Shown: in pieces, positions 35,328-44,360 of the stretch
How the letters are laid out: each line of letters starts with the position of its first letter
Numbering within the stretch: the stretch's first letter is position 1
Assembly (NCBI GenBank): GCA_036508135.1
Contig: DATCHW010000308.1
Span: 80,093-144,092 of the forward strand
Reading direction: 5' to 3'
DNA from: DATCHW01 sp036508135
GTDB lineage: Bacteria > Bacteroidota > Ignavibacteria > Tepidaquicellales > Tepidaquicellaceae
DNA length: 64,000 nucleotides
Translations under genes and position numbers: made by a program
Notes under the pieces: generated by a model
Told to the model about the DNA's origin: nothing
What the model saw: the letters and a program-made list of their open reading frames with translations, nothing else
Databases searched by the model: none

Positions 35328-37397
35328 TTATTTAAGCAAGATTAATTTTTTAGTCTCAGAAAAATCTTCTGTTTGTAATCTATAAAAATACACCCCGCTT
35401 GAGAAGTTTGTGGCATTCCAATTTGTTTGATATGTACCTGCCTGAAGTTGTTCATTCACGAGCACTTCAATTTCTTTTCCTGTTACATCGTAAACTGCTA
35501 TTTTCACATTTGATAATTTTGGTATATCGAATTTAATTGTGGTTGTTGGATTGAAAGGATTCGGATAATTTTGATCAAGAATAAATAAAGTTGGGATATC
35601 AGTAGTGATATTTCTTACATTAACTAGTTCAGAAAGAGGACGGCGCCACAAACCATTTTGATATGCCCCTGCATAAACAAAATCATTTGATATAAAAACC
35701 GATCTTATATAAACTCCCGATAAATTCTGACTGCAATTAGTCCACGTATTTCCGTAATCCTGCGAAAAAACCAACCCATAAAGACCACCAACTAATACAT
35801 AACGATTGTACGAATGAATTTTATAATAATTTCCTGTATCTAATGTAGATTGAACCCAGTTTTCACCCTGGTTTGTAGAATAACAAACTCCGTGTGTTGT
35901 TAAAGCATATAAATTTGTACCATTACTACTTAATGCCCGAATAGATCCGCTGTTTAAGGAAGATTGGTGCCAGTTATCACCATTATTTGTTGAAACCCAA
36001 ACTCCGCCAGCACAACCTGCGATTACTCTATTACCGAAAACTTCAATTCCATAAACATAAATTGAATCTATTGAGGTTCTGGACCAATTATTTCCGTTAT
36101 TTGAAGATTTCCACAATCCACCCCCATCCATACATCCAATATAAATATTATTATTATAAGCATTAATACAAGTTAACCTATAATTATTGTTTTGAAATAT
36201 TGTTTGCCAGTTATTTCCCATATCTGTTGAACTATATGCTAAACCATAAGTACCTCCGTTTGCAGAATAATCACAAACATACAATGTATTACCAGACGAT
36301 GAAAATCCAGTAATAGTTCTTCTTCTGATAGATAATTGATTAAAGCTAACTCCGTTATTTGTAGAAATGAATACACCCCCATCACCTTCGACCTCATGAT
36401 TACCAGAAAATAAATTATTATTAAACTTATAAAAAGATTCAACACTCTCATTTGCATTTAAATATTTAGTCCAGTTCAAACCATTATTGCTGGAATGATA
36501 TATTCCAAGATGTCTGACACCCGCATATACATGATTTCCGTCTTTTAGAAATGAAATAACATCATCCCAATTTAAAATGAGCGATATAGTCTGTAACCAC
36601 GTTTGTCCATAATCTGAAGATACATAAATTTCACCTGAAGTACCTGCGAATATATAAGAATCCTGAGAATATAGAGTTAAAATTGTTTTATTATTCAAAG
36701 AAGTTTGAATCCAATTTTGACCATAATTTGTACTATAAAAAACACCACGGTTACTACTGCTGCAACCGGCAAAAACATAATTACCGGTCGAGGTTAATGC
36801 ATTGGTCGAATATGAAAACTTGAGACTCCAGTTTGCTCCTTCATTCGAAGAAACATATATTCCTCCTTCAAAATAGGGGCTTTCAGGATTATAACCTGCA
36901 AACAGATATGCATTATTATAAGTTAAAGACGTTATTGGAATGTTGTTCAAACTCGTTGCAATCCAATTGGTTCCGTTATTAGATGTATACCAAACACCAT
37001 AAGAACTTACACAACCAGCAAAAAGTTTTGTCCCATTATCTGCAAATGAACTAACATATTTATTAAAATATGTTCTAACCCAGTTATCTCCATTATTAGT
37101 AGAAAATAAAATATCTAAAGGATCTATCCCCGCAACAAATAATCTTGAATTAAACGAATATAATTTTTCCGCATCTTTTACTTCTGTAGAAGTCGAATCC
37201 CAATGAATACCGGCGTTACTGGTTCTATAAATATGTCCTTTATAGCCCCAAAAACCAGAGAATATAAATGAATTATGTTTAACGATTGATTGAGCATCCG
37301 TATTATCATATAACCCACAAGAAATATTAACCCATTGCGCATTTGCAATGATTAGTGAACAATGAATAATGAATAATGTAAAAATTATTTTTTTCAT
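35328..37397 (-). CDS. T9SS-exported BNR/sialidase-like repeat protein
   Basis: Start ATG 37397 (after AAGAAGG) gives a signal peptide KKIIFTLFIIHCSLIIANAQ. The body is a chain of about a dozen repeats of the kind 'S.N.G.NW......I..L......ifaG...G...S.N.G', the pattern of BNR/photosystem II stability-factor beta-propellers. The C-terminus has a type IX sorting domain: LDQNYPNPFNPTTTIKFDIP, VAVYDVTGKEI-like and SSGVYFYRLQTEDFSETKKL, ending LILLK. It is predicted to be secreted or attached to the cell surface. Ligand unknown. Confidence 0.85.
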   Translation of the reverse strand: MKKIIFTLFIIHCSLIIANAQWVNISCGLYDNTDAQSIVKHNSFIFSGFWGYKGHIYRTSNAGIHWDSTSTEVKDAEKLYSFNSRLFVAGIDPLDILFSTNNGDNWVRTYFNKYVSSFADNGTKLFAGCVSSYGVWYTSNNGTNWIATSLNNIPITSLTYNNAYLFAGYNPESPYFEGGIYVSSNEGANWSLKFSYSTNALTSTGNYVFAGCSSSNRGVFYSTNYGQNWIQTSLNNKTILTLYSQDSYIFAGTSGEIYVSSDYGQTWLQTISLILNWDDVISFLKDGNHVYAGVRHLGIYHSSNNGLNWTKYLNANESVESFYKFNNNLFSGNHEVEGDGGVFISTNNGVSFNQLSIRRRTITGFSSSGNTLYVCDYSANGGTYGLAYSSTDMGNNWQTIFQNNNYRLTCINAYNNNIYIGCMDGGGLWKSSNNGNNWSRTSIDSIYVYGIEVFGNRVIAGCAGGVWVSTNNGDNWHQSSLNSGSIRALSSNGTNLYALTTHGVCYSTNQGENWVQSTLDTGNYYKIHSYNRYVLVGGLYGLVFSQDYGNTWTNCSQNLSGVYIRSVFISNDFVYAGAYQNGLWRRPLSELVNVRNITTDIPTLFILDQNYPNPFNPTTTIKFDIPKLSNVKIAVYDVTGKEIEVLVNEQLQAGTYQTNWNATNFSSGVYFYRLQTEDFSETKKLILLK

Positions 37398-37410
37398 ATA
37401 CACCTTCTTT

Positions 37411-37440
37411 CAACATTCCAACGCTGGAGCATTGGAACGA
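37411..37440. repeat. TTCCAACGC hairpin repeat
   Basis: CATTCCAACGCTGGAGCATT followed by GGAACGAG: arms TTCCAACGC and GCATTGGAA around TGGA. Copies with one or two changes are at about 35209 and 37674. This copy sits exactly at the junction of the duplicated gene start. Confidence 0.7.
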
Positions 37441-37448
37441 GAGGGGGA

Positions 37449-37585
37449 AAAATAAATGAATTATGTTTAACGATTGATTGAGCATCCGTATTATCATATA
37501 ACCCACAAGAAATATTAACCCATTGCGCATTTGCAATGATTAATGAGCAATGAATAAAGAGTATTGTAAAAATTATTTTTCTCAT
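37449..37585 (-). pseudogene. Duplicated 5' end of the BNR-like gene
   Basis: From ATG 37585 the frame encodes a second signal peptide (MRKIIFTILFIHCSLIIANA) and then QWVNISCGLYDNTDAQSIVK HNSFIF, nearly identical to the first 46 residues of the gene at 35328-37397. It then runs into the hairpin repeat, giving a nonsense tail. It is a tandem partial duplication with the repeat at the join. It may still supply a promoter or leader to the intact gene. Confidence 0.75.
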
Positions 37586-37671
37586 AAATATTTCTCCTAA
37601 TTTTTACTTATATAATATTAATGAATTTATGTAATATAATATAGCTATTTTTGATTATGGTTTTAGTTTAC

Positions 37672-37700
37672 GTTCCAACGCCGGAGCATTGGAACGAGAT
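37672..37700. repeat. TTCCAACGC hairpin repeat, third copy
   Basis: GTTCCAACGCCGGAGCATTG then GAACGAGA, one base different from the copy at 37411. It lies between the duplicated leader and the transporter gene, in a gap (37586-37785) with no other feature seen. Confidence 0.65.
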
Positions 37701-37785
37701 GCCGACTCGTTTCCAATTTTAGACTTTTGTTCAAGATGTATTTTCTTTAATTTGAATTTTAAAAAATCGAATTAATTAGTTGTCT

Positions 37786-39177
37786 ATGGGCGAGGGACAA
37801 AGTACTTTACGATTTAAGTCTTCTATCGTTGTTCTTACCACTTTGTTTTTTATGTGGGGATTTATTACAAGTTTGAATGACGTATTAACACCTTTTCTGA
37901 AAGGAGTTTTTGAACTTACGCATTTTCAGGCAAACCTTGTTCAGTTTGCATTCTTCGGAGCATATTTTATAGGCTCATTGATATATTTCATATCATCAAT
38001 TACAATAGGAGACCCGATTTCGAAAATAGGATACAAAAATGGAATAATCGGAGGACTGGTGCTTTCCGCTATAGGTTGCTTTCTTTTTTATCCATCAGCA
38101 GTATATTCATCATTTGGATTTTTTCTGGGTGCACTGGCGTGTATAAGTTTTGGTTTAACAATTTTACAAATAGCTGCAAACCCTTATGTTGCCTTGCTTG
38201 GAAAGCCGGAAACAGCTTCAAGCAGATTGAACCTCGCTCAGGGATTTAATTCCTTTGGACACACAATAGCACCGGTAATAGGAGGCTTTTTAATTTTTAA
38301 GTTTTTTCTTACAGATGAAAACCCGGGAGCAAATTCCGTTAAAGTCCCTTACCTGATTTTTGGAGGAGCATTTTTGCTTCTTGCCTTATTCATAGCGTTT
38401 GCACATTTACCTGCATTTACAGGAAGCGAGAAGATAGAAAGTAAACCGGAAGCACTGAAGCATAGAAATCTATTCTGGGGAATATTTGCGGTCTTTTTTT
38501 ATGTTGGTGCAGAGGTGTCGATAGGAAGCAATATGGTGGCATACCTGAAATTGCCTGATGTTGCAGGATTTACAGATGCTGATGCAAGTAAATATCTTGC
38601 GTTCTACTGGGGAGGTGCGATGATAGGCAGGTTTATGGGTTCGATTTCATTGAGCGAAATAAAGGGACTTAAAAAATATTTCTCGATGGCAGGAGTAGCA
38701 GTAGTATTGTTTATAATAATTTTTCTTATTACTAAAATTGATTTCTTTTTAGTCTGGTACTTTCTGATATTTTTAGTAGTAAATTATTTTGCATTTATGC
38801 TTGGAAAATCATTGCCGGCGAGGACATTAACAATTTTTGCTTTATTTGTTATGGCTCTTTTAATATTGGGTATTTTCACGTCCGGAAAAATTGCAATGTG
38901 GTCTATGATTGGAATTGGTTTGTTCAATTCCATAATGTGGTCAAATATATTTACTCTTGCAATTGCAGGGCTTAAGAAATTCACTTCGCAGGGTTCATCT
39001 TTGCTTGTGATGATGATTGTGGGAGGTGCAATATTGCCATTGATGCAAGGACTTTTAGCAGATGCCGCGGGTGTTCATTATTCTCTCTTTATTCCATTGC
39101 TTGCTTATTTATATCTGTTATTTTATGGAATTAGCGGATATAAACCGGTAATGAAGGGTTCTGAAGTGTCTTTCTGA
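37786..39177 (+). CDS. Sugar:H+ symporter of the FGHS/FucP family
   Basis: MFS transporter of the fucose-glucose/galactose-GlcNAc group: twelve membrane helices, with LFFMWGFITSLNDVLTPFLK in helix 1, FFGAYFIGSL in helix 2 and AANPYVALLG...LNLAQGFNSFGH, all family hallmarks. I start at ATG 37786; a TTG two codons earlier is possible. With a GH20 hexosaminidase, ROK kinase and mannosidases downstream, GlcNAc or mannose uptake is likely (NagP-like). Substrate is inferred from context. Confidence 0.85.
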   Translation: MGEGQSTLRFKSSIVVLTTLFFMWGFITSLNDVLTPFLKGVFELTHFQANLVQFAFFGAYFIGSLIYFISSITIGDPISKIGYKNGIIGGLVLSAIGCFLFYPSAVYSSFGFFLGALACISFGLTILQIAANPYVALLGKPETASSRLNLAQGFNSFGHTIAPVIGGFLIFKFFLTDENPGANSVKVPYLIFGGAFLLLALFIAFAHLPAFTGSEKIESKPEALKHRNLFWGIFAVFFYVGAEVSIGSNMVAYLKLPDVAGFTDADASKYLAFYWGGAMIGRFMGSISLSEIKGLKKYFSMAGVAVVLFIIIFLITKIDFFLVWYFLIFLVVNYFAFMLGKSLPARTLTIFALFVMALLILGIFTSGKIAMWSMIGIGLFNSIMWSNIFTLAIAGLKKFTSQGSSLLVMMIVGGAILPLMQGLLADAAGVHYSLFIPLLAYLYLLFYGISGYKPVMKGSEVSF

Positions 39178-39179
39178 AC

Positions 39180-39310
39180 AAAGTGAAAGATCTAGCGTAA
39201 TGGTTATCGAGATTCTTCGCTACGCTCAGAATGACAAGAGTACGCTCAGAATGACAAGAGTACGCTCAGAATGACAGTGTGAAGTGGGTTTGAGATTCTT
39301 CGCTACGCTC
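39180..39310. repeat. ATTCTTCGC intergenic repeats, first cluster
   Basis: Copies of ATTCTTCGCTACGCTCAGAA followed by TGACAAGAG at 39212 and 39294, with two truncated copies between. It lies between the transporter stop and the GIY-YIG gene. Same family as the cluster at 39660-40020. Confidence 0.75.
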
Positions 39311-39351
39311 AGAATGTGACTAAGGTATGGGAGATTAAAGTTACATTAATA

Positions 39352-39642
39352 ATGAAAAATTATTATGTTTACATATTGACGAATAAGAGTAATAAAGTTC
39401 TTTACACAGGTGTAACAAATAATTTATCTCGAAGGGTTTATGAACATAAACATAAATTAGTTAAAGGTTTTACAAGTAAATATAATGTAAATAAACTTGT
39501 TTATTATGAAATTACGAATTATGTGGCTGCTGCGATACAAAGAGAAAAACAAATAAAGGGATGGCTACGAAAAAAGAAGATAGATTTAATTGAATCTTTA
39601 AATCCAAAATGGGAAGATTTGGGTAAATATGATGTTGAATGA
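39352..39642 (+). CDS. GIY-YIG nuclease domain protein
   Basis: A stand-alone GIY-YIG domain of 96 residues: YYVYILTNKSNKVLYTGVTN supplies the two halves of the motif (YVY and YTG), NLSRRVYEHK the catalytic Arg, and KLVYYEITNYVAAAIQREKQ the metal-binding Glu. ATG 39352 is the family start; earlier in-frame residues come from repeat DNA. Such small UPF0213-like proteins are frequent in Bacteroidota, often several per genome, with unknown function. It is enclosed by repeat clusters on both sides, which hints at mobility. Confidence 0.85.
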   Translation: MKNYYVYILTNKSNKVLYTGVTNNLSRRVYEHKHKLVKGFTSKYNVNKLVYYEITNYVAAAIQREKQIKGWLRKKKIDLIESLNPKWEDLGKYDVE

Positions 39643-39659
39643 TGTTTATTAAAAAAACA

Positions 39660-40020
39660 TAGAATTAAACTGAGTTCTTTCATTTTGGGATTCTTCGCTA
39701 CGCTCAGAATGACAAGGGTGGGGTGGGTTTTGAGATTCTTCGCTACGCTCAGAATGACAAGGGTGGGCTCAGAATGACAAGCTGGGTTCTGTCATCCTGA
39801 ACAAAGTGAAGGATCTGTTCAGTGACTATTGGGATTCTTCGCTAACGCTCAGAATGACAGTGTGGGGTGGGTGTTGGGATTCTTCGCTACGCTCAGAATG
39901 ACAAGGGTGGGCTCAGAATGACTAGAGTGGAGCTGAGAATGACAAGCTGGGTTCTGTCATCCTGAACGAAGTGAAGGGTGACTATTGGGATTCTTCGCTA
40001 CGCTCAGAATGACAAAATAA
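39660..40020. repeat. ATTCTTCGC intergenic repeats, second cluster
   Basis: Five copies of ATTCTTCGCTACGCTCAGAA (starting at about 39692, 39735, 39833, 39878 and 39988; one has an extra A), each followed by TGACAA or TGACAG. Between them are GGGTGGGCTCAGAATGAC fragments and two copies of GTCATCCTGAAC(A/G)AAGTGAAGG (about 39790 and 39957). No gene. TCATTCTGAGCG-type elements of this kind are common between genes in Bacteroidota and relatives. Confidence 0.8.
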
Positions 40021-40045
40021 ATATTAAAGAAATTAAATAAAATTT

Positions 40046-41002
40046 ATGATTGAAGCGGCTATTGGAATAGATATCGGTGGGACGAATTCTGTATTCGGGA
40101 TTGTTGATAAAGACGGGAATTGCCTATCCGAAAATTCTATTAAGACAAATAAATATGAAGACGTAAATGACTTCGTAAAAGAATTGTCAGACGAAATAAA
40201 GAAACTAATAAAAAATTTAAACGAAAATATTGCAATCAAAGGGATCGGAATCGGTGCACCAAACGGGAATTACTTCAAGGGAACAATCGAGTTTGCACCT
40301 AATCTAAGATGGAAAGGCATAATTAACTTTGCTAATTTATTCAAAGGTCATTTTAATTATCCTGTAATTCTTACTAATGATGCAAATGCAGCGGCAATAG
40401 GAGAAATGATTTACGGTGCTGCGAAAGGATTGAAAGATTTTTTCATTGTCACACTCGGAACCGGCTTGGGCAGTGGTTTTGTGGCAAACGGAGAGATGAT
40501 TTACGGTCATGATGGTTTCGCCGGTGAACTGGGACATACTATTGCTGTATTTGACGGAAGACAATGCGGATGCGGAAGAAAAGGATGCCTCGAGCAATAT
40601 GCATCAGCAACAGGTATAGTAATTACAGTAAAAGAAATGCTTGAGAATAAAAACATTGATAGCTTATTGAGGAATTCAGATATCGGGGAAATTACTTCAA
40701 AGAAAATTCACGAGGCAGCGAAAAAAGGCGATTTACTTGCACTCGATGCATTTGATTACACAGGTAAGATACTCGGAAGAAGTCTTGCAGATGCTATAGC
40801 AATCACGAGTCCTGAAGCTATAATATTATTCGGAGGTCTGGCTCTTGCGGGTGATTATATTTTTAAACCGACAAAAAAATATATGGAAGAGTATATGCTG
40901 AATATTTTCAAGAATAAAGTAAAACTATTGCCTTCAAGAATAGTCGGTAAGAATGCTGCAGTTCTCGGGGCAAGTGCACTGGTATGGAAAGATTTACTGT
41001 GA
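40046..41002 (+). CDS. ROK-family sugar kinase
   Basis: ATP-dependent hexose kinase. N-terminal phosphate loop IGIDIGGTNSVFGIV, then NDANAAAIGE, TLGTGLGSGF, and the ROK zinc motif with GHTIAVFDGRQCGCGRKGCLEQ (His plus three Cys). 318 residues. It could be glucokinase, N-acetylglucosamine kinase or N-acetylmannosamine kinase; the linked hexosaminidase and transporter make GlcNAc or glucose the best guess. Confidence 0.85.
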   Translation: MIEAAIGIDIGGTNSVFGIVDKDGNCLSENSIKTNKYEDVNDFVKELSDEIKKLIKNLNENIAIKGIGIGAPNGNYFKGTIEFAPNLRWKGIINFANLFKGHFNYPVILTNDANAAAIGEMIYGAAKGLKDFFIVTLGTGLGSGFVANGEMIYGHDGFAGELGHTIAVFDGRQCGCGRKGCLEQYASATGIVITVKEMLENKNIDSLLRNSDIGEITSKKIHEAAKKGDLLALDAFDYTGKILGRSLADAIAITSPEAIILFGGLALAGDYIFKPTKKYMEEYMLNIFKNKVKLLPSRIVGKNAAVLGASALVWKDLL

Positions 41003-41062
41003 TTTTAAGTTTTTAACTATTTTAATAAAGAAATTATTTTTTAATAATTATAATAATTAATC

Positions 41063-41470
41063 ATGGAAAACAAACATGTAAATGTAAATTCCGCACATAA
41101 GAAAAGTCTTAGCACTGTAGAAAAATTTGCGGTTTTTATTACTGATAAAGTCGGCACGATGGGATTTTTCTTTATTATTTTTATTTGGACCGTCATCTGG
41201 ATGGGATGGAATCTTTTTGCACCGGAAACCAGCAAATTTGATCCTTTCCCCGCATTTGTAACGTGGCTTTTTATCTCTAATGTAATTCAGATTTTTTTGA
41301 TGCCGCTGATAATGATAGGACAAAATCTGCAGGGACGACATGCTGAATTAATGGCAGAAAGGCATTATAAGGCTGATATTACCGCGGATAAACATGTAGA
41401 TGAAATCAAAAAGATGATGAATGAACAAACTAAACTTCTGAAATCAATCCTTGAGAAATCAGGAAAATAA
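41063..41470 (+). CDS. DUF1003 membrane protein
   Basis: 135 residues with two membrane helices (about 31-52 and 68-85) separated by FAPETSKFDPFPAFV, then QNLQGRHAELMAERHYKADI, the DUF1003 signature. The C-terminal 40 residues are helical and charged. Function is unknown for the family. It ends 3 bases before the GH20 start, so the two are co-translated or at least co-transcribed. Confidence 0.85.
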   Translation: MENKHVNVNSAHKKSLSTVEKFAVFITDKVGTMGFFFIIFIWTVIWMGWNLFAPETSKFDPFPAFVTWLFISNVIQIFLMPLIMIGQNLQGRHAELMAERHYKADITADKHVDEIKKMMNEQTKLLKSILEKSGK

Positions 41471-41473
41471 AAG

Positions 41474-43768
41474 ATGAAGCTGAAAATAAAATTTGTTTTC
41501 CTATTCCTTGTACTTGCATTCGCAATACAAGTAAGAGCACAGGATAACTCCCTTTTTAATATTATTCCCCTACCTGCTGAAGTGATAATGAAGCAGGGTG
41601 TTTTCGAAATTGACAATAATACTTATATCTGCATAAATGTAAAAGACCAATATTCAAATGCAATTTTTCTGAATGAATACTTAAAAAAAATTTCAGGATT
41701 CGAATTGAAAATATGGGTTGGAAGCATTCCTATAAGTGATAAGATTATTTTTCTGAATACAGATGAAAATGCCGGAGTGTTAAATGAGGGTTATACTTTT
41801 TCTGTTAATGAGAAGGAAATCAGAATCACTTCAATAAATTCTTCCGGAGTTTTTTACGGTTTACAGACACTTTTTCAGTTAATTCAGGGAAATACCAACA
41901 ATAAAATCCCGTGTCTGGAAATAAAAGATTATCCAAGATTCAAGTGGAGGGGAATGCATCTTGATGTATGCAGGCATTTTTTTCCGAAGGAGTTTGTAAA
42001 AAAGTACATAGATTATATCGCGATGTATAAGATGAATACTTTTCACTGGCATTTGACTGATGACCAGGGTTGGAGGATAGAAATTAAAAAATATCCAAAG
42101 TTAACTGAAATCGGCGCATGGCGGAAAGGAACTCTGATAGGCAGTTACAGAGAATATCCGCATAAATATGATACAATAACATATGGTGGTTTTTATACAC
42201 AGGAAGATATAAAAGAAATTGTTGAGTATGCTGCCATGAGGAATGTAACAATTGTACCTGAAATTGAAATGCCCGGGCATTCGCTTGCTGCACTTGCTTC
42301 ATATCCTGAACTTTCCTGCACCGGGGGACCTTTTGATGTTGCAAGAGAATGGGGCACGTACGAAGATGTTTACTGTCCGAAAGAAGAAATATTTAAATTT
42401 CTTGAAGATGTTTTAACTGAGGTAATGGAATTGTTTCCGGGTAAATATATTCATATAGGAGGTGACGAAGTACCAAAAGATATTTGGAAGAAATGTAAGA
42501 ATTGCCAGGAACTGATTAAACGGGAAGGACTGAAAGATGAAAATGGCTTGCAAAGTTATTTTATAAAGAGAATAGAGAAATTTATCAATTCAAAAGGGAA
42601 AACATTGATAGGCTGGGATGAGATTCTCGAAGGAGGATTAGCTCCCAATGCAACAGTTATGTCCTGGAGAGGAACTGAGGGCGGAATTGATGCTGCTAAA
42701 CAGAATCACGACGTTGTAATGACTCCCGGCGGTTATTGTTATTTTGATCATTATCAGGGTGACCCGAGATTTGAACCTCTTGCTATCGGCGGTTATACGA
42801 CTGTTGAAAAAGTTTATTCTTATGAACCAATTCCATCTGAATTAAATACCGAAGAACAAAATCATATATTAGGTGCACAGGGTAATGTTTGGACAGAATA
42901 TATTGATTCACCCCAAAAAGTGGAATACATGGTGTTTCCAAGAATCTGTGCTTTATCAGAAGTTTTATGGACACCTTCGGAATTAAAAAATTATCCGAAT
43001 TTTAAATCCAGATTACTCGAACATTTTAAATTGCTGTCGAGATTAAATATAAATTACTCAAAGGCAATTTTTGATATTAAGACAAAAGTTTCTCCGAATG
43101 AAACTAACGATGGTGTATTATATAAGTTAACTCCTTCTTCAGATTACGGGGAAATTTATTATACTTTGGACGGCTCTGAACCTTCATTAAATTCATCAAA
43201 ATACACACTACCTATCGAAATAAAAAATACTTCATTACTGAAAGCTGCATATTTTGAAAATGGAGAAAAGAAAGGAAATACAATTCAGCAGCAATTTTAT
43301 GTTGACAAATCTACGGGAAAGAAAATAAAACTTTTAAAAGAACCGCATCGAAGCTATAATACCGGAGGGGCATTTACTCTTGTTGACGGTATAAAAGGAC
43401 GCAGACCCTGGTATGGGAAAGAATGGTTGGGATTTTTAGGAGAGGATATGGAGGCAGAGATAGACCTTGGTTCAATTCAATATATTTCAAGTGTGGATGT
43501 GGGTATGTTAAATGAAGAATACAGCTGGATATATTTACCAAAGAAAATAGAAATATTTACTTCATCTGACGGATTAGAATATACTTTGAGGGGAGTAGCA
43601 AATGAAGATGAAATACAACGCTGGGGCGAAGATATATTAGTTCATATTGAAGAAACAAAAGCAAGATTCGTAAAAGTAAAAGTTCAAAACTTCGGAAAGA
43701 TTCCGGAAGGAAAGCCGGGTGCAGGAAATGATGCATGGCTTTTTGTAGATGAAATTTTTATTAAATAA
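41474..43768 (+). CDS. GH20 beta-N-acetylhexosaminidase
   Basis: Releases terminal beta-GlcNAc or GalNAc. Signal peptide to about residue 22 (AIQVRAQ). An N-terminal GH20b domain (about 28-150) precedes the TIM barrel, which carries FHWHLTDDQGWR (190-201) and the catalytic pair Asp331-Glu332 in HIGGDEVP. After the barrel (to about 520) come a chitobiase-like C-terminal Ig domain (YYTLDGSEPSLNS) and an F5/8 type C-like module that ends FVDEIFIK. The last two modules also occur in the GH92 enzyme at 48319. No T9SS tail, so probably periplasmic. Confidence 0.92.
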   Translation: MKLKIKFVFLFLVLAFAIQVRAQDNSLFNIIPLPAEVIMKQGVFEIDNNTYICINVKDQYSNAIFLNEYLKKISGFELKIWVGSIPISDKIIFLNTDENAGVLNEGYTFSVNEKEIRITSINSSGVFYGLQTLFQLIQGNTNNKIPCLEIKDYPRFKWRGMHLDVCRHFFPKEFVKKYIDYIAMYKMNTFHWHLTDDQGWRIEIKKYPKLTEIGAWRKGTLIGSYREYPHKYDTITYGGFYTQEDIKEIVEYAAMRNVTIVPEIEMPGHSLAALASYPELSCTGGPFDVAREWGTYEDVYCPKEEIFKFLEDVLTEVMELFPGKYIHIGGDEVPKDIWKKCKNCQELIKREGLKDENGLQSYFIKRIEKFINSKGKTLIGWDEILEGGLAPNATVMSWRGTEGGIDAAKQNHDVVMTPGGYCYFDHYQGDPRFEPLAIGGYTTVEKVYSYEPIPSELNTEEQNHILGAQGNVWTEYIDSPQKVEYMVFPRICALSEVLWTPSELKNYPNFKSRLLEHFKLLSRLNINYSKAIFDIKTKVSPNETNDGVLYKLTPSSDYGEIYYTLDGSEPSLNSSKYTLPIEIKNTSLLKAAYFENGEKKGNTIQQQFYVDKSTGKKIKLLKEPHRSYNTGGAFTLVDGIKGRRPWYGKEWLGFLGEDMEAEIDLGSIQYISSVDVGMLNEEYSWIYLPKKIEIFTSSDGLEYTLRGVANEDEIQRWGEDILVHIEETKARFVKVKVQNFGKIPEGKPGAGNDAWLFVDEIFIK

Positions 43769-44345
43769 TGAGTAAAGAAGTTAAGAAGGTAAGGAGTTAA
43801 GAAGGTAAGAAAGTAAGAAGGTAAAAATAAAAATATTAAAGATTAAAAATCAAAAATAAATAGAAAAAATAAAAAACACATAATGAATTGAGAAGGTAAG
43901 GAGGTAAGGAGTTAAGAAGGTAAGGAGTTAAGAAGGTAAAAAGGTAAAAATAAAAATATTAAAGATTAAAAATAAAAAATAAATAGAAAAAATAAAAAAA
44001 CACATAATGAATTGAGAAGGTAAGGAGTTAAGAAGGTAAGGAGTTAAGAAGGTAAGGAGTTCAGAAGTTAAAAAGGTAAGAAGTTAGAAATCAGGAGTCA
44101 GAAGTCAGGAGTCAGTAGTAAAGGAAGTAAGAAGTCAGAAGGTAAGGAGTTCAGAAGTTAAGGAGTTCAGAAGGTAAGGAGTTCAGAAGGTAAGGAGTTA
44201 AGAAGGTAAGAAGTTAGAAATCAGGAGTCAGAAGTCAGGAGTCAGAAGTTAAGAAGTTCAGAAGGTAAGGAGTTCAGAAGGTAAGGAGTAATGAAGATAG
44301 TAGTTAGTAGAAAATAGTGAGTAGAATTAGATAATTGTTTAAATA
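43769..44345. repeat. Purine-rich GGTAAGGAG tandem repeats
   Basis: About 575 bases built from degenerate units such as AAGAAGGTAAGGAGTTAAG and CAGGAGTCAGAAGT. Larger direct repeats are visible: the segment from AAAAATAAAAATATTAAAGA to ACACATAATGAATTGAGAAG occurs twice (43824 and 43944), and GTTAGAAATCAGGAGTCAGA occurs twice (44083 and 44212). Strong purine strand bias, stop codons in all frames, no gene. Confidence 0.85.
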
Positions 44346-44360
44346 AATTATTTTTGAATT

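Noticed and set aside
39180..40020. Possible CRISPR array (repeated about 26-base units)
   Set aside because: Spacing between units is irregular, units vary in length and orientation context, and there is no cas gene; it is a dispersed intergenic repeat.
43769..44345. Possible CRISPR or coding repeat region
   Set aside because: Units are 8-20 bases, purine-only biased and tandem without unique spacers; stop codons occur in all frames.
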